Assembly: GCA_919903585.1 (NCBI GenBank)
Contig: CAKKST010000073.1
Coordinates: 1-15,806 of the forward strand
Length of the DNA: 15,806 nucleotides
Direction: 5' to 3'
DNA from: Nitrospiria bacterium
GTDB taxonomy: Bacteria; Nitrospirota; CAKKRA01; 9FT-COMBO-42-15
A program made the position numbers and the translations under genes. Below the pieces are notes generated by a model. The model was not told the DNA's origin, did not search any database, and saw only the letters and a program-made list of their open reading frames with translations. Position 1 is the first letter of the stretch. Each line of letters opens with the position of its first letter. Positions 1 to 4,771 of this stretch are shown piece after piece.

Positions 1-134
1 AAAAGCCCAATAGCTGCGATGAGTAGAGATCCTATTGGAATAAGAAAATCTTTTACTATGTGGCTTGATGAATCATGTTCTTTTTTGGGAATGTTACTAG
101 AAATTTCTATACGCCCACGCATTTTCATTTTCAT
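1..134 (-). CDS. Partial small membrane protein, N-terminal part only
   Basis: The frame starts at an ATG whose first base is at 134 and runs off the left edge, so 44 codons are visible. A strong GGTGGAGG ribosome site lies just upstream of the start. The peptide begins MKMKMRGRIEISSN, continues with a polar stretch containing KKEHDSSSH, and then enters a hydrophobic stretch, FLIPIGSLLIAAIGLL, that looks like a membrane segment. It lies 25 bases downstream of the stop of a degraded gene in the same orientation. I recognise no family. The short soluble leader followed by one membrane helix resembles the possible 46-aa peptide near the right edge in layout only. Confidence 0.5.
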   Translation of the reverse strand, partial: MKMKMRGRIEISSNIPKKEHDSSSHIVKDFLIPIGSLLIAAIGL

Positions 135-159
135 GCCTCCACCTCATTCAGTTTTATAT

Positions 160-455
160 TCATGCTGCCGGTGCCTCGTTTAATTCTTTGAGTATGTCGT
201 CTGGAAACAGCAAGGGGGTCAGGTCTTGGATTATCAGTTTCTGCCCGCGCAGCATGATAACCTGTGCTTGCAAATCACGATAATCCACAATCCCTTTATA
301 TTATTAAGCTCTGCATAAGCCTTATAAATAGCCTCACCATTGCAGCCATAAAAAGCACATTCCCCTTGAGAAAAAAGGTCAATACAAAACCACATTCTTT
401 ACATGCTGTTGTTGTTAGAGGGGGGATTCCACTGTCCAGTTACTGTTCCATACAT
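160..455 (-). pseudogene. Frameshifted remnant of an unknown gene downstream of vapC
   Basis: Reading the minus strand, coherent protein-like sequence appears in successive frames. First comes a start MYGTVTGQWNPP at 455. Then comes a cysteine-bearing segment TTTACKECGFVLTFF. In another frame follows ECAFYGCNGEAIYKAYAELN, and then in a third frame DYRDLQAQVIMLRGQKLIIQ, ending LKELNEAPAA at the stop at 160-162. The frame changes fall near 350 and near 298, with a stop upstream of the last segment. The four cysteines suggest a former zinc-binding domain. The start lies 9 bases after the vapC stop, so it may once have been a third gene of that operon. Part of the C-terminal segment occurs again at 1183-1257. 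I do not recognise the family. The last segment could still be translated from the GTG at 287 (43 codons), but no ribosome site supports that. Confidence 0.45.
221..293. repeat. Imperfect direct repeat, copy A (left of vapBC)
   Basis: This 73-bp stretch matches 1183-1257 in the same orientation. Long identical blocks include CTTGCAAATCACGATAATC, and the middle differs by substitutions and a 2-base length difference. On the minus strand both copies encode the block DYRDLQ, so the repeat is probably a duplicated gene fragment. It lies inside the degraded gene described at 160-455. Confidence 0.7.
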
Positions 456-464
456 GCCTGTTTT

Positions 465-857
465 TTACTTTAACCAGTCTTCTGTTTTGAGTCCTTCTAT
501 GTTTTCAAAATGTCTCAGATTATTGGTTATAAGAATTGCATCATGGGTCATGGCAGTCGCAGCAATCAGAGCATCAACCTCACCTGTGGGTCTTCCAATG
601 GCTCTAAGCCTGCTCTTAATATCACCAAATTTTATTGCACATGGCAGGTCAAAGGGAATTATCTGGATTATATCTAAAAGGCGTAATAATTTTTCCAGAT
701 TCTTTTCAGGATACTGTGAGGATTTTGCCCCGTAATTAAGCTCGGCAATTACAAGGGCGCTGACTGCAATTTCTTCAATATTTGAAATTATTTTGTCTTT
801 GACGGCATGATTGCCTTTGAGGTAAGCAATTATTATGTTTGTATCAAGCAGGAACAT
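465..857 (-). CDS. vapC: VapC-like PIN-domain ribonuclease toxin
   Basis: A 130-residue PIN-domain protein, the usual VapC length. It carries the acidic metal-binding residues of the family: Asp5 in LLDTN, Glu39 in IAELNYG and Asp95 in EVDALIAA. The C-terminal TNNLRHF motif is typical of VapC. Such toxins cleave tRNA or rRNA in the cytoplasm and are held inactive by the partner antitoxin. I chose the ATG at 857 over the TTG at 860. It overlaps the last codons of the upstream antitoxin gene by 14 bases, the usual translational coupling of these pairs. No disruption is visible, so the toxin appears intact. The RNA target cannot be deduced from the sequence. Confidence 0.88.
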   Translation of the reverse strand: MFLLDTNIIIAYLKGNHAVKDKIISNIEEIAVSALVIAELNYGAKSSQYPEKNLEKLLRLLDIIQIIPFDLPCAIKFGDIKSRLRAIGRPTGEVDALIAATAMTHDAILITNNLRHFENIEGLKTEDWLK

Positions 858-1095
858 CAAAGTCTACTTTTCTGCCGGAATAAGCATGCCTTTGCAGCTC
901 AATCTCTTTGAAAATTATATCTATGCTCTTATCATCAGCCCATGAGCCGCAGAGGGATTCTATTATATTTTTTTTCTCTTCTAAGCTTATTTTTTTCTTT
1001 CTGGATAACAGTATTGAGACGAAGTTATTTACCTCATCAAGAGATTCAGGTGTTAGCAATTCAATCTCTTTTTTAAGTTTTTCTACTTTAGCCAT
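844..1095 (-). CDS. Antitoxin of the vapBC-type pair (DUF2281-like)
   Basis: An 83-residue, charged, mostly helical protein directly upstream of and overlapping the PIN toxin. Residues 1-35 (MAKVEKLKKEIELLTPESLDEVNNF) resemble DUF2281-like antitoxins that begin with a helix ending in LxPEsLxEVxxFI. The C-terminal third, ending SGRKVDFDVPA, is polar and probably wraps the toxin active site. No ribbon-helix-helix or AbrB signature is obvious, so the DNA-binding mode is uncertain. The ribosome site is weak (AGGG at about 10 bases). Assignment rests mainly on position, size and the overlap with vapC. Confidence 0.75.
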   Translation of the reverse strand: MAKVEKLKKEIELLTPESLDEVNNFVSILLSRKKKISLEEKKNIIESLCGSWADDKSIDIIFKEIELQRHAYSGRKVDFDVPA

Positions 1096-1133
1096 TGTTT
1101 TACCCTTTTTTATTACTAACTGTTTATTAGAAT

Positions 1134-1163
1134 ATCATAGGAATTGGCTTAAGTAAAGGGCAA
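1134..1163 (-). promoter_or_regulatory. Possible vapBC promoter
   Basis: On the minus strand a TATGAT -10-like box (1134-1139) lies about 40 bases upstream of the antitoxin start. A poor TTGCCC -35-like box lies 18 bases further upstream. The -10 is good and the -35 weak, as expected of an autoregulated toxin-antitoxin promoter. The call is tentative. Confidence 0.3.
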
Positions 1164-1182
1164 TTTATGAATAAAAATGGTT

Positions 1183-1257
1183 AGGTCTCGGATCATCAGT
1201 TTCTGTCTTCCACAGCCTTAATAACCGCTACTTGCAAATCACGATAATCTGCAATCC
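1183..1257. repeat. Imperfect direct repeat, copy B (right of vapBC)
   Basis: Second copy of the sequence at 221-293. On the minus strand it encodes EALKRIADYRDLQVAVIKAV between stop codons, so it is a fragment of the same unknown gene that is degraded at 160-455. The shared block and the 2-base length difference indicate an old duplication. No complete transposase lies between the copies, only vapBC. Confidence 0.65.
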
Positions 1258-1300
1258 TTTTTAATGCCTCTTAATAGTTTCGTTTGTTGATATACTCCTA

Positions 1301-1315
1301 ATTGTATAATACAAT
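1301..1315. promoter_or_regulatory. Palindrome with ATTGTAT arms, possible operator
   Basis: ATTGTATAATACAAT has two perfect 7-base arms around a central A and contains a TATAAT-like box. It lies just past the end of a fragment resembling an antidote helix-turn-helix gene. A repressor operator from a lost toxin-antitoxin module is possible. Nothing shows that it is still used. Confidence 0.3.
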
Positions 1316-1331
1316 AAACCAGTTCCCCTCT

Positions 1332-1478
1332 CTAAGCAGCTTGCTGAATAATCTTAGCCCTCAGCTTCACCTTTTCGTGCGTCTGGAGTATTTTTATGAT
1401 CCCCAAAATACTCTCAAGTCGGGGATTGCCGTGAGGCTCCAACATACGATGGATGCTACTGAAAAGGTAGAATGGTAG
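1332..1478 (-). pseudogene. Fragment resembling an addiction-module antidote C-terminus
   Basis: Directly after the cytochrome c stop, and in the same frame, 48 codons stay open up to a TAG at 1332. The peptide contains SIHRMLEPHGNPRLESILGI and ends KIIQQAA. The pattern xLyRmLsxxGNPxLxTLLxIlKaL is that of the recognition-helix half of HigA-like or prophage-type antidote proteins. The only ATG (at 1445) has no ribosome site and would leave out half of the motif. I read it as the remaining C-terminal half of such a gene. The match is from memory of the motif and not from an alignment. Confidence 0.35.
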
Positions 1479-2117
1479 TTAATCACTATATGTAAACGCC
1501 CTTATATACGATAGGACATTCCATCTTTCCTCTGGTTTCAGCTTTGCAGCGCATGCAATGCCAGATGTTGGAATCCCCATTGTCATGTTCTGATACAATG
1601 CACCGTCCTTCTGCTCTGCCATCCATTTTATATCTGCAAAATTCCTCGGCTTCAGCGGAAGGCTTGCGCCGCCAGGGCCGTCGCCAGCGCCTGTTTTGCC
1701 GTGGCAGAAGGCGCAGTCTCTGAAATAGATGTCCTTGCCCTTTGCTGCCATATCCTTTGTATCTGAGAAGGTGATAAGATAAGATACCACATCCCATGCC
1801 TCATCATCTTTTAAACTTTTAAAGGAAGGCATGGCGCCTTTACCCTTTATCATAATATCATAAAATTCTGCAGGGCTCTTCAGCCTCATCTGGGAATGGT
1901 CTGTAAAATCTGTTGGCTTTGGATTAAGACCTGCCGCGGCAGCGCCCTTGCCGTCCCCTTTTGGACCATGACAGGTGGCACACTGCTTATCATAGACTGC
2001 CTTTCCGGAAGAAACAGCAGGCTTCTTCTTTGGGTACATCTCCTGTGCAAAGGCATTAAAGGCATAAACAAATAACAGCATCATAAGAAATAAAGATAAT
2101 TTTTGTAGGCTATGCAT
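1479..2117 (-). CDS. Periplasmic diheme c-type cytochrome
   Basis: A 212-residue exported electron carrier with two covalent hemes. Residues 1-24 form a signal peptide (hydrophobic core LSLFLMMLLFVYAF, likely cleavage after AFA). Two cytochrome c domains follow, with CATCH at 46-50 and CAFCH at 135-139. Domain 1 has the usual distal methionine in GAMPSF (Met96). Domain 2 has GIPTSGIACAAKL where a GMP-type motif is expected, so its sixth ligand is unclear (Met178, Met180 or none). The start is fixed by a consensus AAGGAGG seven bases upstream. The gene stands alone and diverges from the RNA-binding-protein unit. Its redox partner is not in the window. Confidence 0.9.
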   Translation of the reverse strand: MHSLQKLSLFLMMLLFVYAFNAFAQEMYPKKKPAVSSGKAVYDKQCATCHGPKGDGKGAAAAGLNPKPTDFTDHSQMRLKSPAEFYDIMIKGKGAMPSFKSLKDDEAWDVVSYLITFSDTKDMAAKGKDIYFRDCAFCHGKTGAGDGPGGASLPLKPRNFADIKWMAEQKDGALYQNMTMGIPTSGIACAAKLKPEERWNVLSYIRAFTYSD

Positions 2118-2157
2118 GTTAAAACCTCCTTAGACATATTTTGCCCCTTTTAGCCAA

Positions 2158-2187
2158 AGGATACCTTAGATTTGTCAGCCCTGTCAA
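2158..2187 (-). promoter_or_regulatory. Promoter of the cytochrome c gene
   Basis: On the minus strand a perfect TTGACA (2182-2187) is followed after 18 bases by TATCCT (2158-2163), about 40 bases upstream of the cytochrome start. The -35 matches 6 of 6 bases and the -10 matches 4 of 6. Confidence 0.5.
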
Positions 2188-2215
2188 GCTGCATTTAGCA
2201 GCCTACAGATTATCC

Positions 2216-2244
2216 TTGACGCTATCTAAAAAATGTGATTTAAT
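2216..2244 (+). promoter_or_regulatory. Promoter of the RRM protein-rpsU unit
   Basis: TTGACG (2216-2221), a 17-base spacer and TTTAAT (2239-2244) make a good sigma70-type promoter, 5 of 6 bases in each box. Transcription would begin near 2252 and leave a leader of about 165 bases before the ATG at 2416. The leader holds a terminator-like hairpin. Confidence 0.55.
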
Positions 2245-2352
2245 CTAATTATATCTGGCCGTATGATGCAGAATAAGCTTTTTGGCAATTTGACGGACTC
2301 AGTATTTAAACAATGCTCAGTTATGTTAAAATTAACTTTTAAGGCTTAAGGC

Positions 2353-2389
2353 AACTCAGTGACTTTGAAAGCTCTGGGTTTTTTATTTT
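2353..2389 (+). terminator. Terminator-like hairpin in the leader of the RRM gene
   Basis: AACTCAG (2353-2359) can pair with CTGGGTT (2374-2380, one G-T pair). An inner CTTT/AAAG extends the fold, and a T-rich run (2379-2389) follows directly. It lies between the predicted promoter and the RRM start, and no plus-strand gene lies upstream that would need terminating. It is therefore more likely an attenuator or a cold- or autoregulated leader structure than the end of another transcript. No competing antiterminator stem was worked out. Confidence 0.45.
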
Positions 2390-2415
2390 ATCTAACAACA
2401 AAAACAGGAGGAAGT

Positions 2416-2763
2416 ATGGAGAAAAAGATTTACGTGGGTAACATTTCTTTTAAGGCAACAGAGCAGGATGTTAAGGAACTTTTTTCAAAGATCGGTGAGG
2501 TTGAATCAGTAAAACTAATAACTGACGCTCAAACAGGTCAGGGCAGGGGTTTTGGGTTTGTTGAAATGGCGCGTGAAGAAGATGCAGCAAAGGCAATAGA
2601 GTCCTTGAACGGCTCTGCTTTCATGGAAAGAACCCTATCCTGTGCCGAGGCAAGGCCACAGCGGAAAGAAAAGCGTTTTGATGATAGAAGAGGCGGCGGT
2701 GGCGGCGGCGGCCCTCGAAGGGGTGGTGGTGGTGGTGGTGGTCAGGGAAGGGGATGGAGATAA
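2416..2763 (+). CDS. Glycine-rich RRM RNA-binding protein
   Basis: A 115-residue single-RRM protein of the bacterial and cyanobacterial Rbp type. Residues 1-80 form the RRM with RNP2 KIYVGNISF near the N-terminus and RNP1 GRGFGFVEM in the middle, both with the aromatic residues that stack on RNA. The C-terminal tail, after RKEKRFDDRR, is an arginine/glycine-rich low-complexity stretch built of GGC and GGT codons. A longer frame from a GTG at 2359 is open, but the ATG at 2416 has AGGAGG at the right distance and starts at the canonical MEKKIYVGN. rpsU follows after six bases. Such proteins act as RNA chaperones and are often cold-induced in relatives; the long leader here would fit that. Confidence 0.9.
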   Translation: MEKKIYVGNISFKATEQDVKELFSKIGEVESVKLITDAQTGQGRGFGFVEMAREEDAAKAIESLNGSAFMERTLSCAEARPQRKEKRFDDRRGGGGGGGPRRGGGGGGGQGRGWR

Positions 2764-2769
2764 AGCATC

Positions 2770-2976
2770 TTGGACATAAAGGTCTATGGAAACGATATAG
2801 AAAAGGCGCTTAAGGCGCTGAAACGACAACTCCAGAGGGAAGGCCTCTTAAAGGATATTAAAAAGAGAAGATTCCATGAATCGCCATCTGAAAAAAAGAA
2901 ACGGAAGCAAAGAGAGGCTAAGAAGAATAGGATGAAGCTTGGAGGAGGAAGGAATGATGCAGGCAAAATATGGTGA
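2770..2976 (+). CDS. rpsU: 30S ribosomal protein S21
   Basis: A 68-residue basic protein matching bacterial S21. The N-terminal strand IKVYGNDIEKALKALKRQ is followed by the conserved basic helix KKRRFHESPSEKKKRKQREA. S21 sits on the 30S platform near the anti-Shine-Dalgarno and takes part in initiation. No ATG is available at the conserved N-terminus; the start is a TTG at 2770, six bases after the RRM stop, with GGAG about ten bases upstream. The last codons overlap the start of the truncated FKBP frame. The tail GGGRNDAGKIW is longer than in most S21 proteins. Co-transcription with an RRM protein is a known arrangement. Confidence 0.9.
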   Translation: MDIKVYGNDIEKALKALKRQLQREGLLKDIKKRRFHESPSEKKKRKQREAKKNRMKLGGGRNDAGKIW

Positions 2977-3055
2977 TACTGTCAAGGTTCACTACACCGG
3001 CAAGATCGAAGACAGCGCTGTATTTGATACCTCTATGGGCAACGAACCTCTATAA
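2954..3055 (+). pseudogene. Truncated FKBP-type peptidyl-prolyl isomerase
   Basis: The frame starts inside rpsU with a strong GGAGGAAGGA ribosome site before two adjacent ATG codons. It encodes AKYGDTVKVHYTGKIEDSAV and then FDTSMGNEPL, the N-terminal strands of an FKBP/SlyD-type isomerase, which normally runs to about 140 residues or more. It ends at TAA (3053-3055) after 33 codons. Reading past that stop gives FKI, where the family has LEFxIG, so the stop looks like a GAA to TAA change. A few bases later the sequence enters a palindromic repeat (3067-3094) and the homology ends. I see no C-terminal part downstream. The gene is therefore broken, although a 33-aa peptide may still be made. Confidence 0.75.
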
Positions 3056-3066
3056 TTTAAAATAGC

Positions 3067-3094
3067 GCCTGCCGTCGGGCAGGGATAGGCAGGC
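3067..3094. repeat. Palindromic GCCTGCC repeat at the break of the FKBP gene
   Basis: GCCTGCC (3067-3073) and GGCAGGC (3088-3094) are inverted arms, with an additional internal GGGCAGG that can pair with the left arm. Short CCTGCC/GGCAGG palindromes of this type are dispersed elements in several bacterial genomes. It begins 11 bases after the premature FKBP stop. Confidence 0.6.
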
Positions 3095-3152
3095 AACAGT
3101 CTGGTATGAAATAAACAAAAGACAAGTCAGTATATAGATAAATTAAAATTAC

Positions 3153-3185
3153 CAAGAGGTCACCGATATTACCGATGACCTCTTG
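3153..3185. terminator. Hairpin between convergent units, possible bidirectional terminator
   Basis: CAAGAGGTCA (3153-3162) and TGACCTCTTG (3176-3185) are perfect 10-base inverted arms with a 13-base loop. The hairpin lies between the end of the rpsU unit and the end of the minus-strand gene at 3211. On the minus strand it is followed by a modestly T-rich stretch; on the plus strand there is no T run, so termination there would be weaker. Confidence 0.5.
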
Positions 3186-3210
3186 AGTAAAAGCGCTTAA
3201 GTCTCTATAC

Positions 3211-3675
3211 TTAAAGCCATTCCTCTTGCAGTATCTCTCCCTGCAAACTCAAAACAATATATTTAATAGGTACCTTTCTATTTGCAGACTGGGCAGCCTC
3301 CTGAGCCAGCTTTACCAGACCTGAACAGCAGGGCACCTGCATAATAAGCACAGTAAGTGTATTGATCTTTGCATCCTCAATCCACCCCTTGATCTTCTCA
3401 ATATAAATCTCCTGCTCTGAGTCAAGCTTCGGACATGCAATGCCTATTGCCTTTCCCTTCAGATAATCATTGTGAAAATTTCCGTGGGCATAAGCAACGC
3501 AGTCAGCCACCAAAACCACATCCGCCCCCTGAAAATATGGCGCCATCGGCGAAATAAGATGCATCTGAATCGGCCACTGCCTAAGCTGGGAGATTACCTT
3601 TACTGATGCGGTGTCCTCCTGCCCCTCTTTTTCCCTCAAATCCATTGTCTTTGAACCCGGACATCCTTCAAGCAT
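3211..3675 (-). CDS. CPGS-motif cysteine protein related to the C-terminal domain of 4Fe-4S proteins
   Basis: A 154-residue soluble protein. It begins MLEGCPGSKT and has LRQWPIQMHLISPMAPYFQG, VADCVAYAHGNFH, GIACPKLD and IMQVPCCSGLV. In many anaerobes this motif series follows a ferredoxin domain in a longer iron-sulfur protein. Here the ferredoxin part is absent, and the start is firm because AAGGAGG lies nine bases upstream of the ATG at 3675. Conserved candidates for metal or cluster binding are Cys5, Cys59, Cys81, Cys116, Cys117 and the histidines around 64-68. It is the last gene of the unit headed by the hemerythrin, about 107 bases downstream across a repeat-rich gap. Its function is unknown; a role in redox or metal sensing is only a guess. 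Confidence 0.6.
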   Translation of the reverse strand: MLEGCPGSKTMDLREKEGQEDTASVKVISQLRQWPIQMHLISPMAPYFQGADVVLVADCVAYAHGNFHNDYLKGKAIGIACPKLDSEQEIYIEKIKGWIEDAKINTLTVLIMQVPCCSGLVKLAQEAAQSANRKVPIKYIVLSLQGEILQEEWL

Positions 3676-3700
3676 TCTGTACCACCTCCTTTTTTTAGAT

Positions 3701-3783
3701 GATTACACCGATTCTTAAAAGCGATTACGCAGATTAAAACTTCCTCTCATCTGTGTAATCTGTTTCTTGTAATCTGTGTAATC
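3701..3783. repeat. Cluster of GATTACACAGATT-type short repeats
   Basis: Four related units occur: GATTACACCGATT at 3701, GATTACGCAGATT at 3723, and the inverted forms ATCTGTGTAATC at 3749 and AATCTGTGTAATC at 3771. They fill the gap between the hemerythrin and the CPGS-motif gene and can pair into hairpins. The last unit overlaps the hemerythrin stop codon by two bases. Confidence 0.65.
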
Positions 3784-4594
3784 AAGGGCAAAAGATTTTT
3801 TGTGAAGCCCTATTGAATCTTTCTTCTAATGCCTTTGCAAACCCCTCATATTTCCGAGAGGCCGCCTCAAACCCTTTATCAACCTCATTAAACTGGTTAA
3901 ATAGCTCACCCACCTGAAAAACAGTAAGATTCTTATCCATCCATGGATATAGTATCTCATCCTCTTTTTTGATATGATCCTTTAAAAGCTCGCAATATGC
4001 AGTAAGGCGCTCTTTAATTGCCTGATTATCCCCTGCCTCCACAGCCTCAAGAACTGCCTTAACATGCCCCCTGCCAATATCATGCTCATCAAGCATGGCC
4101 TTAATAATCTCAATGCCCTCGCCAAACTTTTTAAAGAGTATCTCCTCCTCCTTTGCATGATGATATTTATCTGCATAGGAGCGGATAAAATCAACGCTAT
4201 CTATAATCAACTGCCTATCTTCTACCTTTGCCACATTCAGGGATTCAAGTATGTGTGGTATTGCAGCAAGCAGCTTCTTTATAAATGCATGCTCATCAAC
4301 GAGCTTTCTTACTGGAGGGGAATACTTTATCTGGCCTGCTGCTGGCCCAATCTTTCTTTTTACCTTTGGTATTTTCACTTCATTTCCTGGGAAGATAACC
4401 TTTGCCATCCTCTTCATCAACTCATGCTCAGCCTCATAAGTAAGGTTATGCACCTCAACAACATCCTTTAGCAGGCATGTGCCGACATTGCAGGAGACAC
4501 AGGCAATATCATACTCATTAAGTATACTGCCAATCTCAGGGTATTGACTGATTATATCCTTTATATTTTTATTTATATAACCTTCCATCTCCAT
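3782..4594 (-). CDS. Hemerythrin HHE-domain protein with N-terminal DUF1858-like cysteine domain
   Basis: A 270-residue soluble protein. Residues 5-68 resemble the small DUF1858/ScdA_N-type domain, with three cysteines in CVSCNVGTC (32, 35, 40). Residues 98-220 form a hemerythrin-like four-helix bundle for a di-iron site. Candidate ligands are His102, His145/146 with Glu150 in HHAKEEE, His171, His177 and His207 with Glu211 in HIKKEDEILYP. Related proteins bind O2 or NO or help repair iron-sulfur centres. The ATG at 4594 is 16 bases from GGAGG and a second ATG is at 4588, so the exact start is unsure. An FNR/CRP-type palindrome lies about 60 bases upstream. The long C-terminal helix (230-265) may mediate oligomerisation. 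Confidence 0.85.
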   Translation of the reverse strand: MEMEGYINKNIKDIISQYPEIGSILNEYDIACVSCNVGTCLLKDVVEVHNLTYEAEHELMKRMAKVIFPGNEVKIPKVKRKIGPAAGQIKYSPPVRKLVDEHAFIKKLLAAIPHILESLNVAKVEDRQLIIDSVDFIRSYADKYHHAKEEEILFKKFGEGIEIIKAMLDEHDIGRGHVKAVLEAVEAGDNQAIKERLTAYCELLKDHIKKEDEILYPWMDKNLTVFQVGELFNQFNEVDKGFEAASRKYEGFAKALEERFNRASQKIFCP

Positions 4595-4626
4595 GCCAGC
4601 TTTTAAAATACCTCCTTAATAACATT

Positions 4627-4671
4627 AGTATACACAAAATAAGGCCACAGGTATTATGACCTGCGTCATAA
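4627..4671 (-). promoter_or_regulatory. FNR/CRP-family operator and -10 box of the hemerythrin gene
   Basis: TTATGACCTGCGTCATAA (4654-4671) is an 18-base perfect inverted repeat with 7-base arms and a 4-base centre. It has the TGAC-N4-GTCA layout used by several FNR/CRP-family regulators. On the minus strand a TATACT -10 box (4627-4632) follows. A start near 4620 puts the operator centre about 42 bases upstream, the class II activator position, and it replaces a -35 box. The likely signal is low oxygen or nitric oxide. Confidence 0.65.
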
Positions 4672-4771
4672 AGAGGATATTTTTGTCTTGTTGACTTACA
4701 GAGGTATCTAAAAGATGTGCAATTTCTTAATTGGAAGGGGTTTTAAGATTCAAATCGCCAATTTAGCCTTT

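Noticed and set aside
2359..2415. N-terminal extension of the RRM protein from a GTG
   Set aside because: The extension lies over the leader hairpin, and the ATG at 2416 has a strong ribosome site and the conserved N-terminus.
4064..4471. 135-codon plus-strand frame opposite the hemerythrin gene
   Set aside because: It is antisense to a gene with intact iron-ligand motifs, and its peptide has no recognisable domain.
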